Positions 1-12,575 of a stretch of DNA of 64,000 bases are shown piece by piece. The DNA comes from Brachionus rotundiformis. Taxonomy: Eukaryota > Rotifera > Eurotatoria > Ploima > Brachionidae. Both the position numbers and the translations under genes were made by a program. Where the stretch lies: positions 3,751,961 through 3,815,960 of the forward strand of contig JAESIW010000137.1 of the NCBI GenBank assembly GCA_016802295.1, given 5' to 3'. Every line of letters starts with the position of its first letter. Position 1 is the stretch's first letter. The notes under the pieces were generated by a model. The model was not told the DNA's origin. It worked only from the letters and a program-made list of their open reading frames with translations, and ran no database searches.

Positions 1-36
1 GTTGCTTACGATGCTTATGCTGCTGCTGCGAGTTAA
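1..36 (+). CDS. Probable C-terminal end of a gene lying left of the window
   Basis: The first 36 bases read in one frame as VAYDAYAAAAS followed by TAA. The stretch is far richer in G+C than the AT-rich DNA that starts right after it, and the Ala/Tyr-rich tail looks like the end of a real protein, perhaps one with a low-complexity C-terminus. Only eleven residues are visible, so no family can be named. It could be chance, but the sharp change of base composition at the stop codon favours a genuine coding end. Confidence 0.4.
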   Translation, partial: VAYDAYAAAAS

Positions 37-1823
37 TTGACTGTCTCACATAGAATTAAACAATTTTTATATATTAATTATGTATTTTTAATTGATTTTT
101 TTAATGATAATATTTACTTGCTGTTTAATTATTAAATAAGTAAAAAAATTTAAAATATTTATTGCATTAGAGTTTAAAAGTTAACAAAAATCAAAATAAT
201 TAAAAAATTTCTAGTAATTATGATGTTTCGAATTCACTTATAAAATTAAGTTTATTACCTGGATTTAGCTAGAATAATAATAAATTACGAATAAATTTTT
301 TATTTTTTAACCTTCTCGTATTTTTTCTTCAGATTGGTATTTTTTTGTAAAACATTTTAATCTTTTCAAAATTATTTAATTCCCAGATGAGAGGCAATCA
401 TTCAGAAAAATAATACCAAAGCTGATTTTTATCGATTCTATCATGAAAATAAAATTTAAAAAAGTAAAAGCAATTACATGATTATTAGTTATATAATAAG
501 TTACAAATGTCTTCATTTGATTAATTTTATTGAAAAAAAAAGCAGTTAAATTTTGTTTAAGTTCCTAATTTTTGCATATGGAGTGAAAATAGCTAGAGAA
601 TTTTTCCGGAAAAGCGCTTGCACAATTTATTATTTAAAAAAATAAAATCAATAGGAAGTTAAAACTAAAAAATATTAAATTAGCCAAAAAGTTTTTTTAG
701 TATTACAAATTTTTTATAAACTAAAAAATTTAAGAATTTTAAATTGTAAAAGGTAAATTTTATAATTATTGAATTAATTCGCTCATTTGCTTGGAATAGG
801 AATGATTTTAAAAATTTATTGGAATTTGCTTTTAAAAGTTATTATTTTGGCCTGGAGTAAATAATAACAAAAAGTGTTTTGAATGACTAGAAAATTTTTA
901 ATATTTTTTAAAACAACTTAAATAAATTCCGTTTTATGTTTTTAATATGCTAACTATTTACTTGAAGATTTTATATTCATAATAGTTTGATAAAATGTCA
1001 TCTAATCAAGGAAAAATCTCGCTCAGGAAACCAAAATAAATTTTATTGTTCGGAATTAATTTCATATATTCCTTAATTTCTAAAGATGACAAATTATATC
1101 TGTCTGCTCAGTTAATCTAGGTCTATTTCATTCAAATTTTCCCATTACTTTGATAAAAATAATAAATTTCCAATATTACATTAAAATATCGAATTCTAAG
1201 CTTGCTTAATAAATAAAATGAGATTGTTTCAAGCTTTTTTTTTCAAATTATTAAATATTTATTAAACATTATATAAAGGAATAAAAAATATTGTTTTTTA
1301 GCATTGATTTTTAAAATTAAATTGTCTAATATTTTGTATTATTAGAAATTTTCCTTCCTTTTCACCATATGCAATTTCAGCCAGAAGTCATTTCTGTTAA
1401 TTTATCTTCATTTTGTTTCATTGGAATATGAAAATATGCTCGATCGAAGGATTTAATAGTAGTTTTTTTTTTAATTGATCCTTCTTTAGTCAATTAATGA
1501 TCAAAACACTAGGTACCAATCATGGTTGGTTTTGGCTTATAATAAAGCTTCCTTTAACAAACCAAATTTTAATTATTTCACCAAATGTAATCACAAATAT
1601 TTGAATTAAATATGATTATGAATTCGATTAAATTTAGCCAATTTAATTAAATTTGGATCAGGCTTTTCTTTAGTTGTTTTTGTGCTCACGAAAAACGAAT
1701 GTAAATTTTAAATTAATAGTCATCGATTTGTAAATGTAAAAAGGTTGATTGAAATAATTTATTCAATTTAAATCAATATTTATATTTGATCATTTAATTT
1801 TAATATTTTAGATATATCTTAAA
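37..1823. other. AT-rich intergenic DNA
   Basis: No open frame with protein-like composition, no repeat and no RNA gene was seen. It holds the 3' flank of the gene ending at 36 and the 5' flank of the SLC1 transporter. Poly-A and poly-T runs dominate. Confidence 0.6.
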
Positions 1824-4216
1824 ATGGATAAAAAAAGATTCAAGGATAACCCTTTGGTTCAGACTGATGAAGTTTCCAATTTTGAAGATTTGAATAGATC
1901 ATGTTTTCAAAAGGTTTATATTAAATTCCATTTGAGAATTTTTTTGCCGTATTTTAATTCTAAATATCAATACTAAGATAATATAAACAATAAAAAAAAT
2001 TAATTTTTTAAATACCCTTTTATTCAACAAAAAAATTTACATGAATAGATATAAATTTTTATCTTTAAATTAAAAAATGCGGCAAAAAGAGTTTTTAAAA
2101 TAAAAGGAATAATAAAATAGAAAAATTTAAGATAAAGGATCAAATTCTTCAAAACATGATATTATTTTTGACAATAATTGGCATATTTGGAGGTATTTTT
2201 TTAGGATTTTTGGGTCGAATTTACGATCCAAGTGAGACCGTTTTAATTTTGGTCAGTTTTCCTGGAGAAATGCTACTAAGACTTTTGAAAATGCTTATAC
2301 TTCCTCTAATAATATCAAGCTTAATAACTGGCCTAGCCCAGCTCGACCCCAAATCGAGCGGTAAAATGGGAAGTAGAGCAATGGGCTTTTATGTTTTATC
2401 AACGCTAATAGCTACGACAACAGGTAATTTGGAATTAAATTTCTAAGTTAATTTAATTAAATTAATAAGGAGTAACTGTTGCTTTAATAATTAGACCAGG
2501 AAGAGAAAAAAAAGATAAACAAGACCATGATTCCTCTAATTCGAACTCTGTTTCGACCTTAGATGCAATTCTTGATATAATAAGAAACATGTTTCCTGAA
2601 AACATTGTCCAAGCTTGCACAGAACAGGTAACGACAAAATATAGTAAAAATATGATCAAAAAGAAGCATGTTTTGGGGTCTATTTTAAATTCAACAATGA
2701 CAGAAGACTATGTAGAAGTGATTAAAAGAGAATTGGTTTACACAAATAGTACCAATGTTATGGGACTGGTTGTCTTTTGCATTATATTTGGAATTTTCAT
2801 AAGTCATTCGAAAAGTGAAGCTCAAGTGTTGTATGACTTTTTTTTTGTCATGAATGAACTAATAATGAAAATTGTGGCACTAATTATGTGGTATTCGCCT
2901 TTTGGTATTTTGTGTCTTGTAGCTGGAAATATAATGAAAATTGAAAATATGGCTGATACTGCCAAACGTCTTAGTATCTATATGTTTACAGTAATTGTTG
3001 GTTTGACTATACACGCTCTTTTCACAATGCAAGTTCTTTATTTTGTGTCCACAAGAAAAAATCCGTTCAAGTTTTTAAAAGGAATGCTTCAAGCTTGGCT
3101 AACTGCAGTTGGCACAGCTTCAAGGTTTTTTTCTTAGAAAAACAAAACAATTTTTTAATTAAATGGTTTAAGCTCAGCGACTTTACCAATTACATTCAAG
3201 TGCTTGGAAGAAAATAACAAAGTAGACAAAAGAGTAACTCGTTTCATGCTCCCATTAGGCGCTACAATTAACATGGATGGTTTGTTTAGATTAGTATTTA
3301 TATTTTAAGTTATTAATCATTGTATACAGGAACAGCTCTCTATCAATGTGTGGCAACAATTTTCATCGCGCAGCTTAATGGGGTCAGTTTATCAATCGGA
3401 CAGATATTGGTTATTTGGTAATGTAAAAAATAATCCGAAATATTAGTTAAGTAATTTTTTGTTCAAAGTTTAACATCAACAGCAACAAGTATTGGGGTAG
3501 CGAGTATACCAAGTGCTGCTTTGGTAACTATGCTTATTGTATTGAGCGCTGTGGGTCTACCAACTGAGGATATTTCTTACATTGTAACTGTTGATTGGCT
3601 TTTGTAAGATAAAAATTTATTTTTAAAGATTTTATTAACTTATTAACTTTGAAGAGATCGCTTACGAACATCCATTAATGTGTTAGGTGACGCATATGGT
3701 TGTGGTATTGTGGAGCATTTATCAAGGAAAGAGCTAAAAAAATTAGATGAAGAAGCTGAAAATGAATTCACAAAAATAATCACTGGTAACCAAGATCTAA
3801 ACTATGGAAATTTTCGCCCTCCGGCCAAGTCTGATGATCCATACATAGTGGTAAATAATACCGATGAAGTTCAAAAAGAATCAGTACTTGTTTTCAATGA
3901 GAAGAGACTTTCAGTTCAGTTGAGCCCTATAACGACATCGCCATCGAACCAACTAAATGAATTTAAGACATTTAATAAAAACAATTCCTCTTTTTCAGTT
4001 GGAAAACAGAATCAAAATGTGAACTTCTCAGGTTCTCCTAGTATACAAAACTATGCACCTTCTGTAGTGGTAATGGATGCAGTTAGAAGACGATCTAGAG
4101 CATTGCTGTACAATACAAGATTGCCAAATAGTGTTTATTCGATGCCACAAATATCCCAATTTAGCACTCAGACCAAATCAAACTATAAAGATGTTAACCA
4201 AGACTCGAATGTTTAG
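1824..4216 (+). CDS. SLC1-family sodium-coupled amino-acid transporter (EAAT-like)
   Basis: Sodium-coupled plasma-membrane transporter of the glutamate/neutral amino-acid family (SLC1). Proposed exons: 1824-1913, 2132-2423, 2470-3124, 3173-3279, 3330-3417, 3469-3603 and 3655-4216, giving 642 residues with every frame join consistent. Family hallmarks are in order: SFPGEMLLRLLKMLILPLI in TM2, the serine-rich hairpin SSSATLPITFKCLEEN, NMDGTALYQ in TM7, and DRLRTSINVLGDAYGCGIVEHL in TM8 split here as DRLRTSINVLGD and GCGIVEHL. The arginine of DRLRT that binds the acidic side chain in EAATs is kept. The glutamate expected after NMDGTALY is Gln, as in ASCT neutral exchangers, and the HP2 tip is altered (SIPSAAL instead of GIPQAGL). 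A long polar Ser/Asn-rich cytosolic tail (about 160 residues) follows the core. A likely AATAAA lies near 4293. Family certain; EAAT versus ASCT-like function is open. Confidence 0.93.
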
Positions 4217-6359
4217 AAAATAGTAGTTTTTTGAAAATTAAATAATTTTGATATATAGATTTTTTGTTTGTTTGTAATTTATAAGTGTGATTTAATAAAA
4301 AATATTTATTATTTAAAAAAAATAATTTTATTGATTTAAAATTTGGTTTAATTTTATAATTAAATTTCAGCATGCTATGAACGCTAATCCATTAAAAGCG
4401 AAGAAAAATATATTGCTAGACAAATTATGAATTTCCGGTTATTTATATGATTGTTTTAGTATTTCAAAAATTATTTTTATTTAATTTGTTCAAGAGGTCT
4501 TAGTCTAGAAGCTAAAATTTTATAAAATTTAAAAAAACATTCACCTCCTTAATATCTAATTTATCAAATATCTGTGAAAAATGGTTCATTTTAAGTAAAA
4601 TTTTACAAGATACATAACTATTTTTAGCAACCACCCTAATAAATAATATTTGGATGCTTTCTATGATAATTTTTTGCCGTGCAAGTTTTATATTTATTAA
4701 TCAAGTATTATCATTAAATTATTTGTCTTAGAAGTCACGATTGATTCTTTATTAGTTCTCTTCAAATATTGATTACATTAATTAAAAATTAGAAAAAATT
4801 TAAAATTTTCTTCAAAATTTTTCGAATTAACTGATTTTTAATACAATTCTATAACACAAAATGAAAAAATTAGATCTTTTTAATTAAAGAAAAACTTTCA
4901 AGCATAGTTAAAGGTGTTTTTTTATTTAAAAAAAATTTCAAACAATTTTAAACAACAAATTTAATCATTAAAAGAACAAAATTATAACTTAAAAGGTATT
5001 TTTATAACTAGATCATTAAGTGTATATTTATTGTCATGGTATTCACCGATATTTCTTAACTGTTATTTATTGTAGAGAATATATTTGTATATATCATTTT
5101 TTTTGCAATAACTATTAAAAAAGGGAGAACAATCAAACTGATTAATGAGCATTTGGTTCAAATTTTATGCAATAAAATTATTTTTAATCAAATTTCATAA
5201 AAAAATTCTGCTTTGTTATTCTAATTTTCTAAAAATCTTCATCCAAGTTCTGATTATAAATTACCACTTAAGAAAACATGAGACAATTGTAAGAAAACAA
5301 ACATTGTTCAAACAATTCATGATAAATTAACAGAAATATTGCTTTGCTAAATTTCTAAACAGTTTAATAAATGTTTAGTTACCTTTTTTTCTAATCAATA
5401 CAAATTAAGAACTAAAAGCTTAGTTTAAAATTATTTTCCAAAAAAATTTTTATTTGTTTTTCACTTTTTGTTTTTGTTTAGGTAAAAAAAAAAGCATATT
5501 TTTCAGAAAACTATTTATATCGTTTAAAGTTTTTAAAAATTTGATTCTAAATATAAAAAGAAAAACTCTTTAAATAGCTCTTAACCAGCACAAATATTGT
5601 CTCTTTGGAAAATGAGCATAAAATAGTCAAGCAATAAGTAAATATGTTAAAATGAAGAATATTTTTATATGTTTATCAATTAATAAATTTTATACATTTA
5701 AAACTCCCACTAAAAATAACACAATCAATATATAGATGAACTAATAAAGTGTGCCCTTGAAATTCGATAAGCTTCATTGTCTTTTTTCTTAAGAGTATCA
5801 CTAAAAAGCTTGATTGTGTTATCAATCAGTAATAATTTGTTTCTATCAATTTAAAATTTTAACAAAAATTGTAGTAATAAAATTTTTTTCAACAAAATAA
5901 TTAATAATTTACTCGCTTTGAATTATAAATTTTTATATTAAAGCAAAATTAAAGTCTAAAACATTTTATTTTTTCAAATTAAAAAAAATAAAAGAAAACA
6001 TTTAAAAGATTTAACAAAAAATTTTTTTAAAAAAAAATAATAAAAGAATACACTAATTTAATGCTTTAAAAATCATTGAGTCGCTTACATTCACCAATAT
6101 TCATTAAAATCTAGAAAATAATTTAATTTCTTATTTCTAGAACACTTCTTAATTGTAGCAAAAAGCAAAATTATTATTTTTTTTCCTATAAAATACTGTT
6201 TATAAACACACACACACATACATTGGATATTAATTATTTATACACTCTATGCATTGCCATGCATGGCAATTTGTTGCTGAGATCGTTTTTGGTATTTCTT
6301 TACACTTAAGCGGACGATTAAAAATGCACTTATTTCGTGTTTGGTAGGCCATTTGGATA
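4217..6359. other. AT-rich intergenic DNA with a CA microsatellite
   Basis: No credible gene seen. It separates the 3' ends of the SLC1 gene (+) and the Glass-like gene (-). A short (CA)n run lies at about 6207-6219. The 61-codon open frame at 5145-5330 is Lys/Phe/Ile-rich, as expected of random AT-rich DNA. Confidence 0.6.
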
Positions 6360-8275
6360 CTAATTATTGTTGTAATCAACGCATTCCATCTTGCGAATGT
6401 TGATCAACTGCTGCTGTAATTGAAGTTGTTGAGCATGTTGGGCAACCACGTCTGCCGATTCACTGCTTGGATGCAAATAAGATTGGTGATGGAAATGATG
6501 ACCAAATGCCAAGCCTGACTGATGCTGATTAAAGCCAAAATTTTGACCAAAATTGTTTGAGTTTTGGTGGCTAAATTGTGGGTGCAAGTGTTGTTGTTGT
6601 AAATGGTGCGATGGAAACGGCTGCATTGACGAGTGTGTGTGCAAGATGGAATCTTCGGTTGCCATTTGTGGCTGATTCAGAAGAGGCTGTTGTTGATAGA
6701 GCAGTTGCTGATGCTGGAATTGTTGGTGTTGCCTGAGATTGCGTTGATAGTAGTCATTGAATCTGTCCTCTTCATTAATGTCGGGTCTAATCCTGCTCTG
6801 CGATTCTGGTTCACTGCACATCGACTCTTCATTTTCGTCCTCTTCCTCAATTGTGTTGTCATTATTTCTCATCATATTAGATGCCATGTGAGCAGCGTAG
6901 CCATTGGAAGTGGGATGGTGTTGTTGATTTTGTTGCTGATTTTGGTGAATTCTCATGTGACGATTTAGATTACCAGATTGAGAAAATCTCAATTGACACA
7001 ATTGGCACTGGTAGGGCTTTTCGCCACTGTGCACCCTCATGTGCTTGGTAAGCGTCGACGAGTCCGAAAAAGCTTTTCGGCAAAATTTACAACTAAAAAT
7101 TAAAATCAATTTAATAAATAATTTATCAGCTAATTAATTAAGTAATAAACATACGCGTAGGGCCGCTCGCCAGAATGGGTTCTCATATGGGTGGTAACCG
7201 AAGAGCTTTGGGAAAATTTTCGACCACAAATCTCGCATGAAAATGGCTTCTCACCGGAATGGGTTCTCAAATGAGCGGTCAAATTGGCCGCTTGGGTAAA
7301 CGCCTTGCTACACTTGTCACATTTGTAGGGCTTTTCGCCCGAATGGGTGCGCATATGAGTCTTTAGCGTAGATGGTCTTGCGTATGTCTTGTCGCATATG
7401 CGGCATCGATTGACCCTGCTACTGTCCGATTGACTGCCATTAAGACTCGAATTGGAGTTGGTTAACTTATTGGCAAGATGACCTGATGACTTAATGGATG
7501 AACTGGATGCATTCGAAGAAGACGAGCTGCTAGTTTGACTAGTCGTATTTTGCAGTAGGCTGTTCTTTTCGTAATCGGACAAAAATTCGCCTTGATAGAA
7601 CCTTGACGAGTAGTCGGCTTGGTTGGGATAAGTTGGCAGTGACAAGCCGAACATGGAGTGATGTATGTGACTATTGTTGTATGGATAGGAAGAAGCCGCG
7701 GCTGCAGCAGCAGCAATTTTGGATGCCTGGATGGGATCGGAGACAGCGTTGACTGCCGAATGGTACAGAGCGGCGACTACCGCTGGAGCTGGATTGGGCG
7801 ACTCGTTCAGAGCCGGTGAGGCCGATGAAGACATCGAATTGGAGGCCGTAGATGATGAAGATGGTGGACCGCTTGGCTGACTGGGACCAAAACTGGCACC
7901 GGTCTCTGTGGCGCTTTTGAGCTGATGATTGACGAAATTCTGCGGCTGATGGCCCGCTGTTGGTGCTGCTGGCTGGGTAGGAAAATTTTTAAAACTTGAA
8001 CCATTCTGGTAATGATAGTCAAACGAGGACGTGTACTGTTCGTATGGACGAAAGTGAGCATTGTGGCCAAAGTCGGGCGTCATGAACGCCGATGAGCCCA
8101 AGTGATGGTGATAGAAGCCGGCAGTTATGTTCTTGATCGAGTGCTGGACCGGATCGGCGCTCGCGTACGCCGTGCTCTCGTCTCCTGCTCCGTTCGCGGC
8201 CGTCTCCGACTCTTTTGGCGAGTTGGTATTGCCGTTCGAATTGTCGTTCCCATTCGATAGGACTTTGTTAAACAT
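6360..8275 (-). CDS. gl: Glass-like C2H2 zinc-finger transcription factor
   Basis: Sequence-specific nuclear transcription factor orthologous to Drosophila Glass, which drives photoreceptor differentiation. Two exons: 7155-8275 and 6360-7092, joined by a 62-bp intron just before the first Cys of finger 4; 617 residues. Five tandem C2H2 fingers carry Glass signatures: YARPSTLKTH, FTQAANLTAH, FSQSSSVTTH, FSDSSTLTKH and FSQSGNLNRH, joined by HSGEKPY/HSGERPY linkers. The N-terminal 300 residues are Ser/Asn/Ala-rich and the C-terminal tail is Gln/His-rich, both typical of activation or low-complexity regions. The start is the ATG at 8275; the open frame continues upstream to a TTG at 8287 without another ATG. 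The gene has higher G+C than its surroundings. Upstream 5' UTR exons cannot be excluded. Finger sequence makes the orthology strong; the role in an eyespot is inference. Confidence 0.93.
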
Positions 8276-9419
8276 TCTCAATGCCAATTACTCAAAATAA
8301 TAATAAACTATTTTCTAATTTATTTTTTTATCTATTATTTTCTAAAAAATTTATAAGATTTCTATAAATTAAATTTTATTTAGTTGCACTTGGCTTGTTT
8401 CCTTAAGAGACGGCTAATTAGAAGATATTATTTGAAATAAGAGATATTATCTTTATCGTCGTCGAGCATCTGATAATCAAGAAAACTAAAAAGTAAAATT
8501 TGATATTATATAAATGAAGTTTAGACCGATAGAAATAAGAAGAAATATATTAATTCTACTCAAGTTAATTTGGAGCTCAGAAATAAATCCAAGTATAAGA
8601 AAATTTTTAATTGGCTGATTGAGAAAATCGATTTTTTCCTAATTAAAACTAGAAATAATTAAGAGGCTAAATTTTCTTATTGGCTGGGCCGGATTTTGGC
8701 TCATTCGGACCAAAATACGTAATTTAAAATTTAAAAAAATTTTCTCTTTGATTACAATTAAGCATTTACCTTGGGTAGGTAGCGCGGCAACTGAATATAG
8801 AAAAATATTCTGCTAAATTAGCATCAGGTAAGATTGTTTGCTTTTTTATATTTTATTTTTTTTTTGCCAATCTCGAGTGAATATAAAATTTTTGGGTTAT
8901 ATAAATAATATTACAATTTCTTAATTTTTTCTAGCTTGAATTTATAAAGAAAGAAAAAAAAAATACGACAATAAGAGAAGCTTTAGAAATGATCAAAATT
9001 AAAATTATAAGAAATTTTTTTCTTTTTCTCTATTAATTTTCTTGTTGACTAATTAAAACTTTGATTATTTTTCATTCGGATTTAAGTCAGCCAATGAGGC
9101 TGGCAAAATTATGCAACTTATTAAAAGCAAACTTTGCCATTCTGTTAATCGGATGTGGTCGATGTTGATTTACGGAATTACGAGTGAACAAGACCAATCT
9201 GTTTGGCAAACAGAATATTCGTTGAATAAGCCACTGAAATCTGGAGTATTTGCTCTCTCGGTTTTTGTTTACCTGTCTACTTGAATACTCAAACAAATAG
9301 AGGATAATCAACACAACGGTGAGCTTATCCTGATAATTTAGATGTTTACTTGCTAATTAAGAACCAAGTCAAAATTAAATATTTGGCAAGGTACTTGAAA
9401 AAGTTGGCAAATAGAGAAA

Positions 9420-9560
9420 TTTGATTTTTAGAGTAGTAGTTGTGACCAAGCGAGTTGAGTTTTTAAAGGCCGGACTGTCTCCCGGGTCACGCTGTTTTTA
9501 TTGCCAGAGCTACCTGAGTCCGATGTGAACTATTTGAATGTGCCGATATCAAAAAGTCAT
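9420..9560. promoter_or_regulatory. G+C-rich island, candidate regulatory block upstream of the Glass-like gene
   Basis: A compact block with locally raised G+C, including GGCCGG and CTCCCGGG, sits about 1.2 kb upstream of the Glass-like start codon in otherwise very AT-rich DNA. It has no long open frame. Regulatory function is inferred only from composition and position. Confidence 0.2.
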
Positions 9561-10139
9561 TAAATTAATTTTGTTTGTTTGTGATTTTTCCAATCTTTCA
9601 TTGGATAAAATTGGTAGAGCTAATTGAGTTTTTATTAAATTAAAAAAAAACAAGCCGGCTCGGCTTGATCTAGAAAGAAATCGAAAGAAAACATAGAATG
9701 ATCCTGGGCCTTATCAGTTTAATTAAAATTCATCTCATGATTTTAATTAAGTCTCTTGTCTTAGATAAGCCCAATATGTTTGCTCAAATATTCCACTATA
9801 AATCAAAATATGAAAAAAAAAATACTTTTCCTTATAAAATTTAAAATATTTTATTATTATTTGCCGTAAAGTCGGCACCAATTGACTTTTTACCTATTTA
9901 TGAAAAAAATTAAAATAAATAAATACCCTTTGGTTGTTGTTAGTGTTCATTTTTATCCCAGTCCGGAATGTACACTCAAAACATCCCTGAGTTAATTATA
10001 GAATAAAATAAAAACACCATTTAGACACCGCTCGTTACATTTTTGACACAACCCTAAACCCTAGACGTAACCCTAGCCCTATTTTAGCCCTATAAAAACA
10101 ATAAACAAAGTTAGGTATTCGTATCCGTTTCATTCTGTC

Positions 10140-10720
10140 CAAGCTATTGTAGTCTTACATTTTTGATACAGCTCATCATCCGACAATTTTTCAGGCTACC
10201 AGAGTGGAAGATTTTGAGGCTTTTTCTATCTAATTCAGACACTCTCAGACATTCACTTTTGAGCATCAGTGTAGCTTATACTACTTTGTTGTGTATACTG
10301 TTTTTGTTTCCTGTAGCATTTGGTTTGAGTCTGGCAAATGATCCTTTTGCTTTTTACAAGTCTATTCTTGATGTCTTTTTGAGTTTCCATTGATTCTTTT
10401 AAGATGCTTCCTTAGTATGTGAACTCACACACTCACTATTTGTATCATCCGTGGTGATGGCGGTATCTTATTCGGTCCCATTTATTTCGGGTCCGGTTGG
10501 TCAAGCGTTGTTTACCAAGTCCTGCACTTTGATATGAAATACTAGTTCTTTAGTTCTTTATTTGGTATTAGCACCAAATCATATGCAAATTCTAGATCTT
10601 TAAGCTTTGTTGTGAACTCCTATATCCCTCGGGATTGAGATAGATTTTCCTTATCACAGTTAGGAACAGTGTCGGAGAGAGAACATATCTTTGTCTAACT
10701 CATATAATAAAATAAACTTA
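10140..10720 (-). pseudogene. Degenerate non-LTR (LINE) reverse-transcriptase fragment
   Basis: Read on the minus strand, the region gives a broken reverse-transcriptase palm domain. VRQRYVLSPTLFL matches the conserved GVRQGCVLSPTLF block. After a frameshift, LKDLEFAYDLVLI matches the catalytic L..LxYADDLVLI block, with the first catalytic Asp changed to Tyr. Further on, a piece resembling the V..LLYGSECW..S..D segment can be followed. Several stops and frame changes interrupt it, so it is dead. The plus-strand open frame at 10163-10393 is the antisense shadow. Sequence downstream of the palm resembles elements whose tail reads GHVLRM, seen also at 41.8 kb and 57.9 kb. Confidence 0.7.
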
Positions 10721-12575
10721 TATATTCTTATAATCGAGTCATTAACTAATAAATGACTAATTAGAGGTAGATACTGGGTATTCTGAAGGTGATTTAGCTT
10801 GCTCTGAAGACATGGTTTTATGAGAATTCATCTGCATATGGAGCTACGTCAGAAGTCTTAAGTTAGTTGGAATCTACAATTAAAACTGGTAGGTTTTCTA
10901 TGCCTATCTTTTAAATAAAAAGAAACTGAGAATATTTTTCTTGGCAAAAGAATTTCAATTATGATTTAAAAAAAAATAATTAAAAAATATTCAAAAACTA
11001 AATTGGTCGTCTGGGACCAGTAAAATATTCGTCTAAAAACTATTATTTTAACATAGATAAACGAACAAAAGTAAACTCTACAACCAAATACAATTTTGGT
11101 ACTTTTTATTTCATATATGTATTTTTATTTTTAAAAATACAATTTAAATTTTTTTACATTATTTTTTTTGCGAATTGTCTCAATTGTACTTAATTGAATT
11201 TCAACTGAATTGAAGTAATTTGCCAAAAAAATAAACACCAAAATTTATAATTGACATAAAAAATAATTGAAAAATAAATGATATGTTTTTTTTTACATTA
11301 GCAGAATCTAGAATTAGTTTGTTATTGTTATTTTACTTGGAAACCATGCGAATTCTGAGGTGAATCTGTACAATTCATAGTTATGGTCAAAAATGTACTT
11401 TAGAATGACCATTTCTGATAAGCAAGAATAAATTAGAAATGATCTAACGCTTTCAGCCTATTCGTGGACAAAAATATTTGGTCTATTTTCCATTTGTCCA
11501 TACCAAGACCAAGTCTCGCACTTTGCCGAAGCCTTTCTCAAAAATAGAAGCTCTGGCAATCGGATTTTATTTGGCAACCAGCTAATTCAAGATCGTGCTG
11601 GCAACAAAATGTTAAAATTAACTTATCAAAAATAGCTTTTTATTTTATTTGATCTTGTTTAATTAAATTTTAGCTCTGGATGCCAGAGTAGGTAAATATT
11701 TAGAAAAAAAATTCAGTATTCCAGTATTAAGCTTATTCAGCAACATAGCCGAAAATTTAATATTTTATTTAATTTTTAGTCCTCACTTATAAGGTAACAC
11801 AATAATTGATGAATACGAAACCTTTTCAGTTTTATATTGTTTGATCAAATAATGATAGAAAAATAAATCCGATGATAAAAAAGCTGAATTTTAGACAAAA
11901 ATAATTTTTTTTTAATAGAGCTCTGAAACGCATGCTCGATTGGTTGAAAATAAATTATTTTTTATTTTTTTGAACAAAAATAAACAAAGAGTAAAAATGT
12001 TGAACTTGAATTCTTATTTCGAAACAAATTAGAAAGCTAATTTTTAAGAAATATAATACACCTTTGAGTAAACTTAAACTAAAATTTTATTTCGGAATCC
12101 TGACAAATTTAAATCTCATTTTCAACTGTATTTTTAGTTCATATTTGTTTAAATGAAAATTAAGATTTGTATACTTGGTTGCTCACCGATACACAAGTGT
12201 GATAAAAATTAATTTTTTATATTTTTTAAATTTTTTCCGTAGCAGAGACACTGAATATCAGGTCAATCAGAGAACGGAATGGATCGCTTATTTGAATAAA
12301 TTAAAAACTGCTTTAATTATTTAATTATTTTATTAATTTAAAATTAATCACTTAATTTTTGCTTTTTACACAAACACACATACAAACATTTTATCTTCCT
12401 CTAAAAATCTTGTTATAAAATTTAATTAATTTTTTCTTAAATGTGCATTAATTGCTCAGAAAAGAACTTAATTGTGCTCTTTTTAATATTATTATTTTGA
12501 AATAAATTTTATAAATTATCAAAAATTTGATAAAAAAAATTTTATAAACATAAAATAATAAAGATTAAATTCTAA

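Larger units (their letters stand above)
8276..12575. other. Long intergenic region upstream of two divergent genes
   Basis: This 4.3-kb stretch separates the 5' ends of the Glass-like gene (-) and SKI2 (+). It contains G+C-richer islands at about 8685-8800, 9070-9290 and 9420-9560 and a decayed LINE fragment listed separately. The rest is AT-rich with no gene seen. The islands could be promoter or enhancer sequence, 5' UTR exons of the Glass-like gene, or old insertions. Confidence 0.5.

Noticed and set aside
6633..6968. 111-codon plus-strand open frame
   Set aside because: Antisense of the second exon of the Glass-like gene; hydrophobic composition comes from reversed Gln/His codons.
7462..8070. 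Minus-strand open frames of 84 and 87 codons inside the Glass-like gene
   Set aside because: Alternative frames of a low-complexity Ser/Pro/Ala-rich coding exon.
10163..10393. 76-codon plus-strand open frame with hydrophobic segments
   Set aside because: The minus strand carries a recognisable, broken LINE reverse transcriptase; the plus frame is its shadow.
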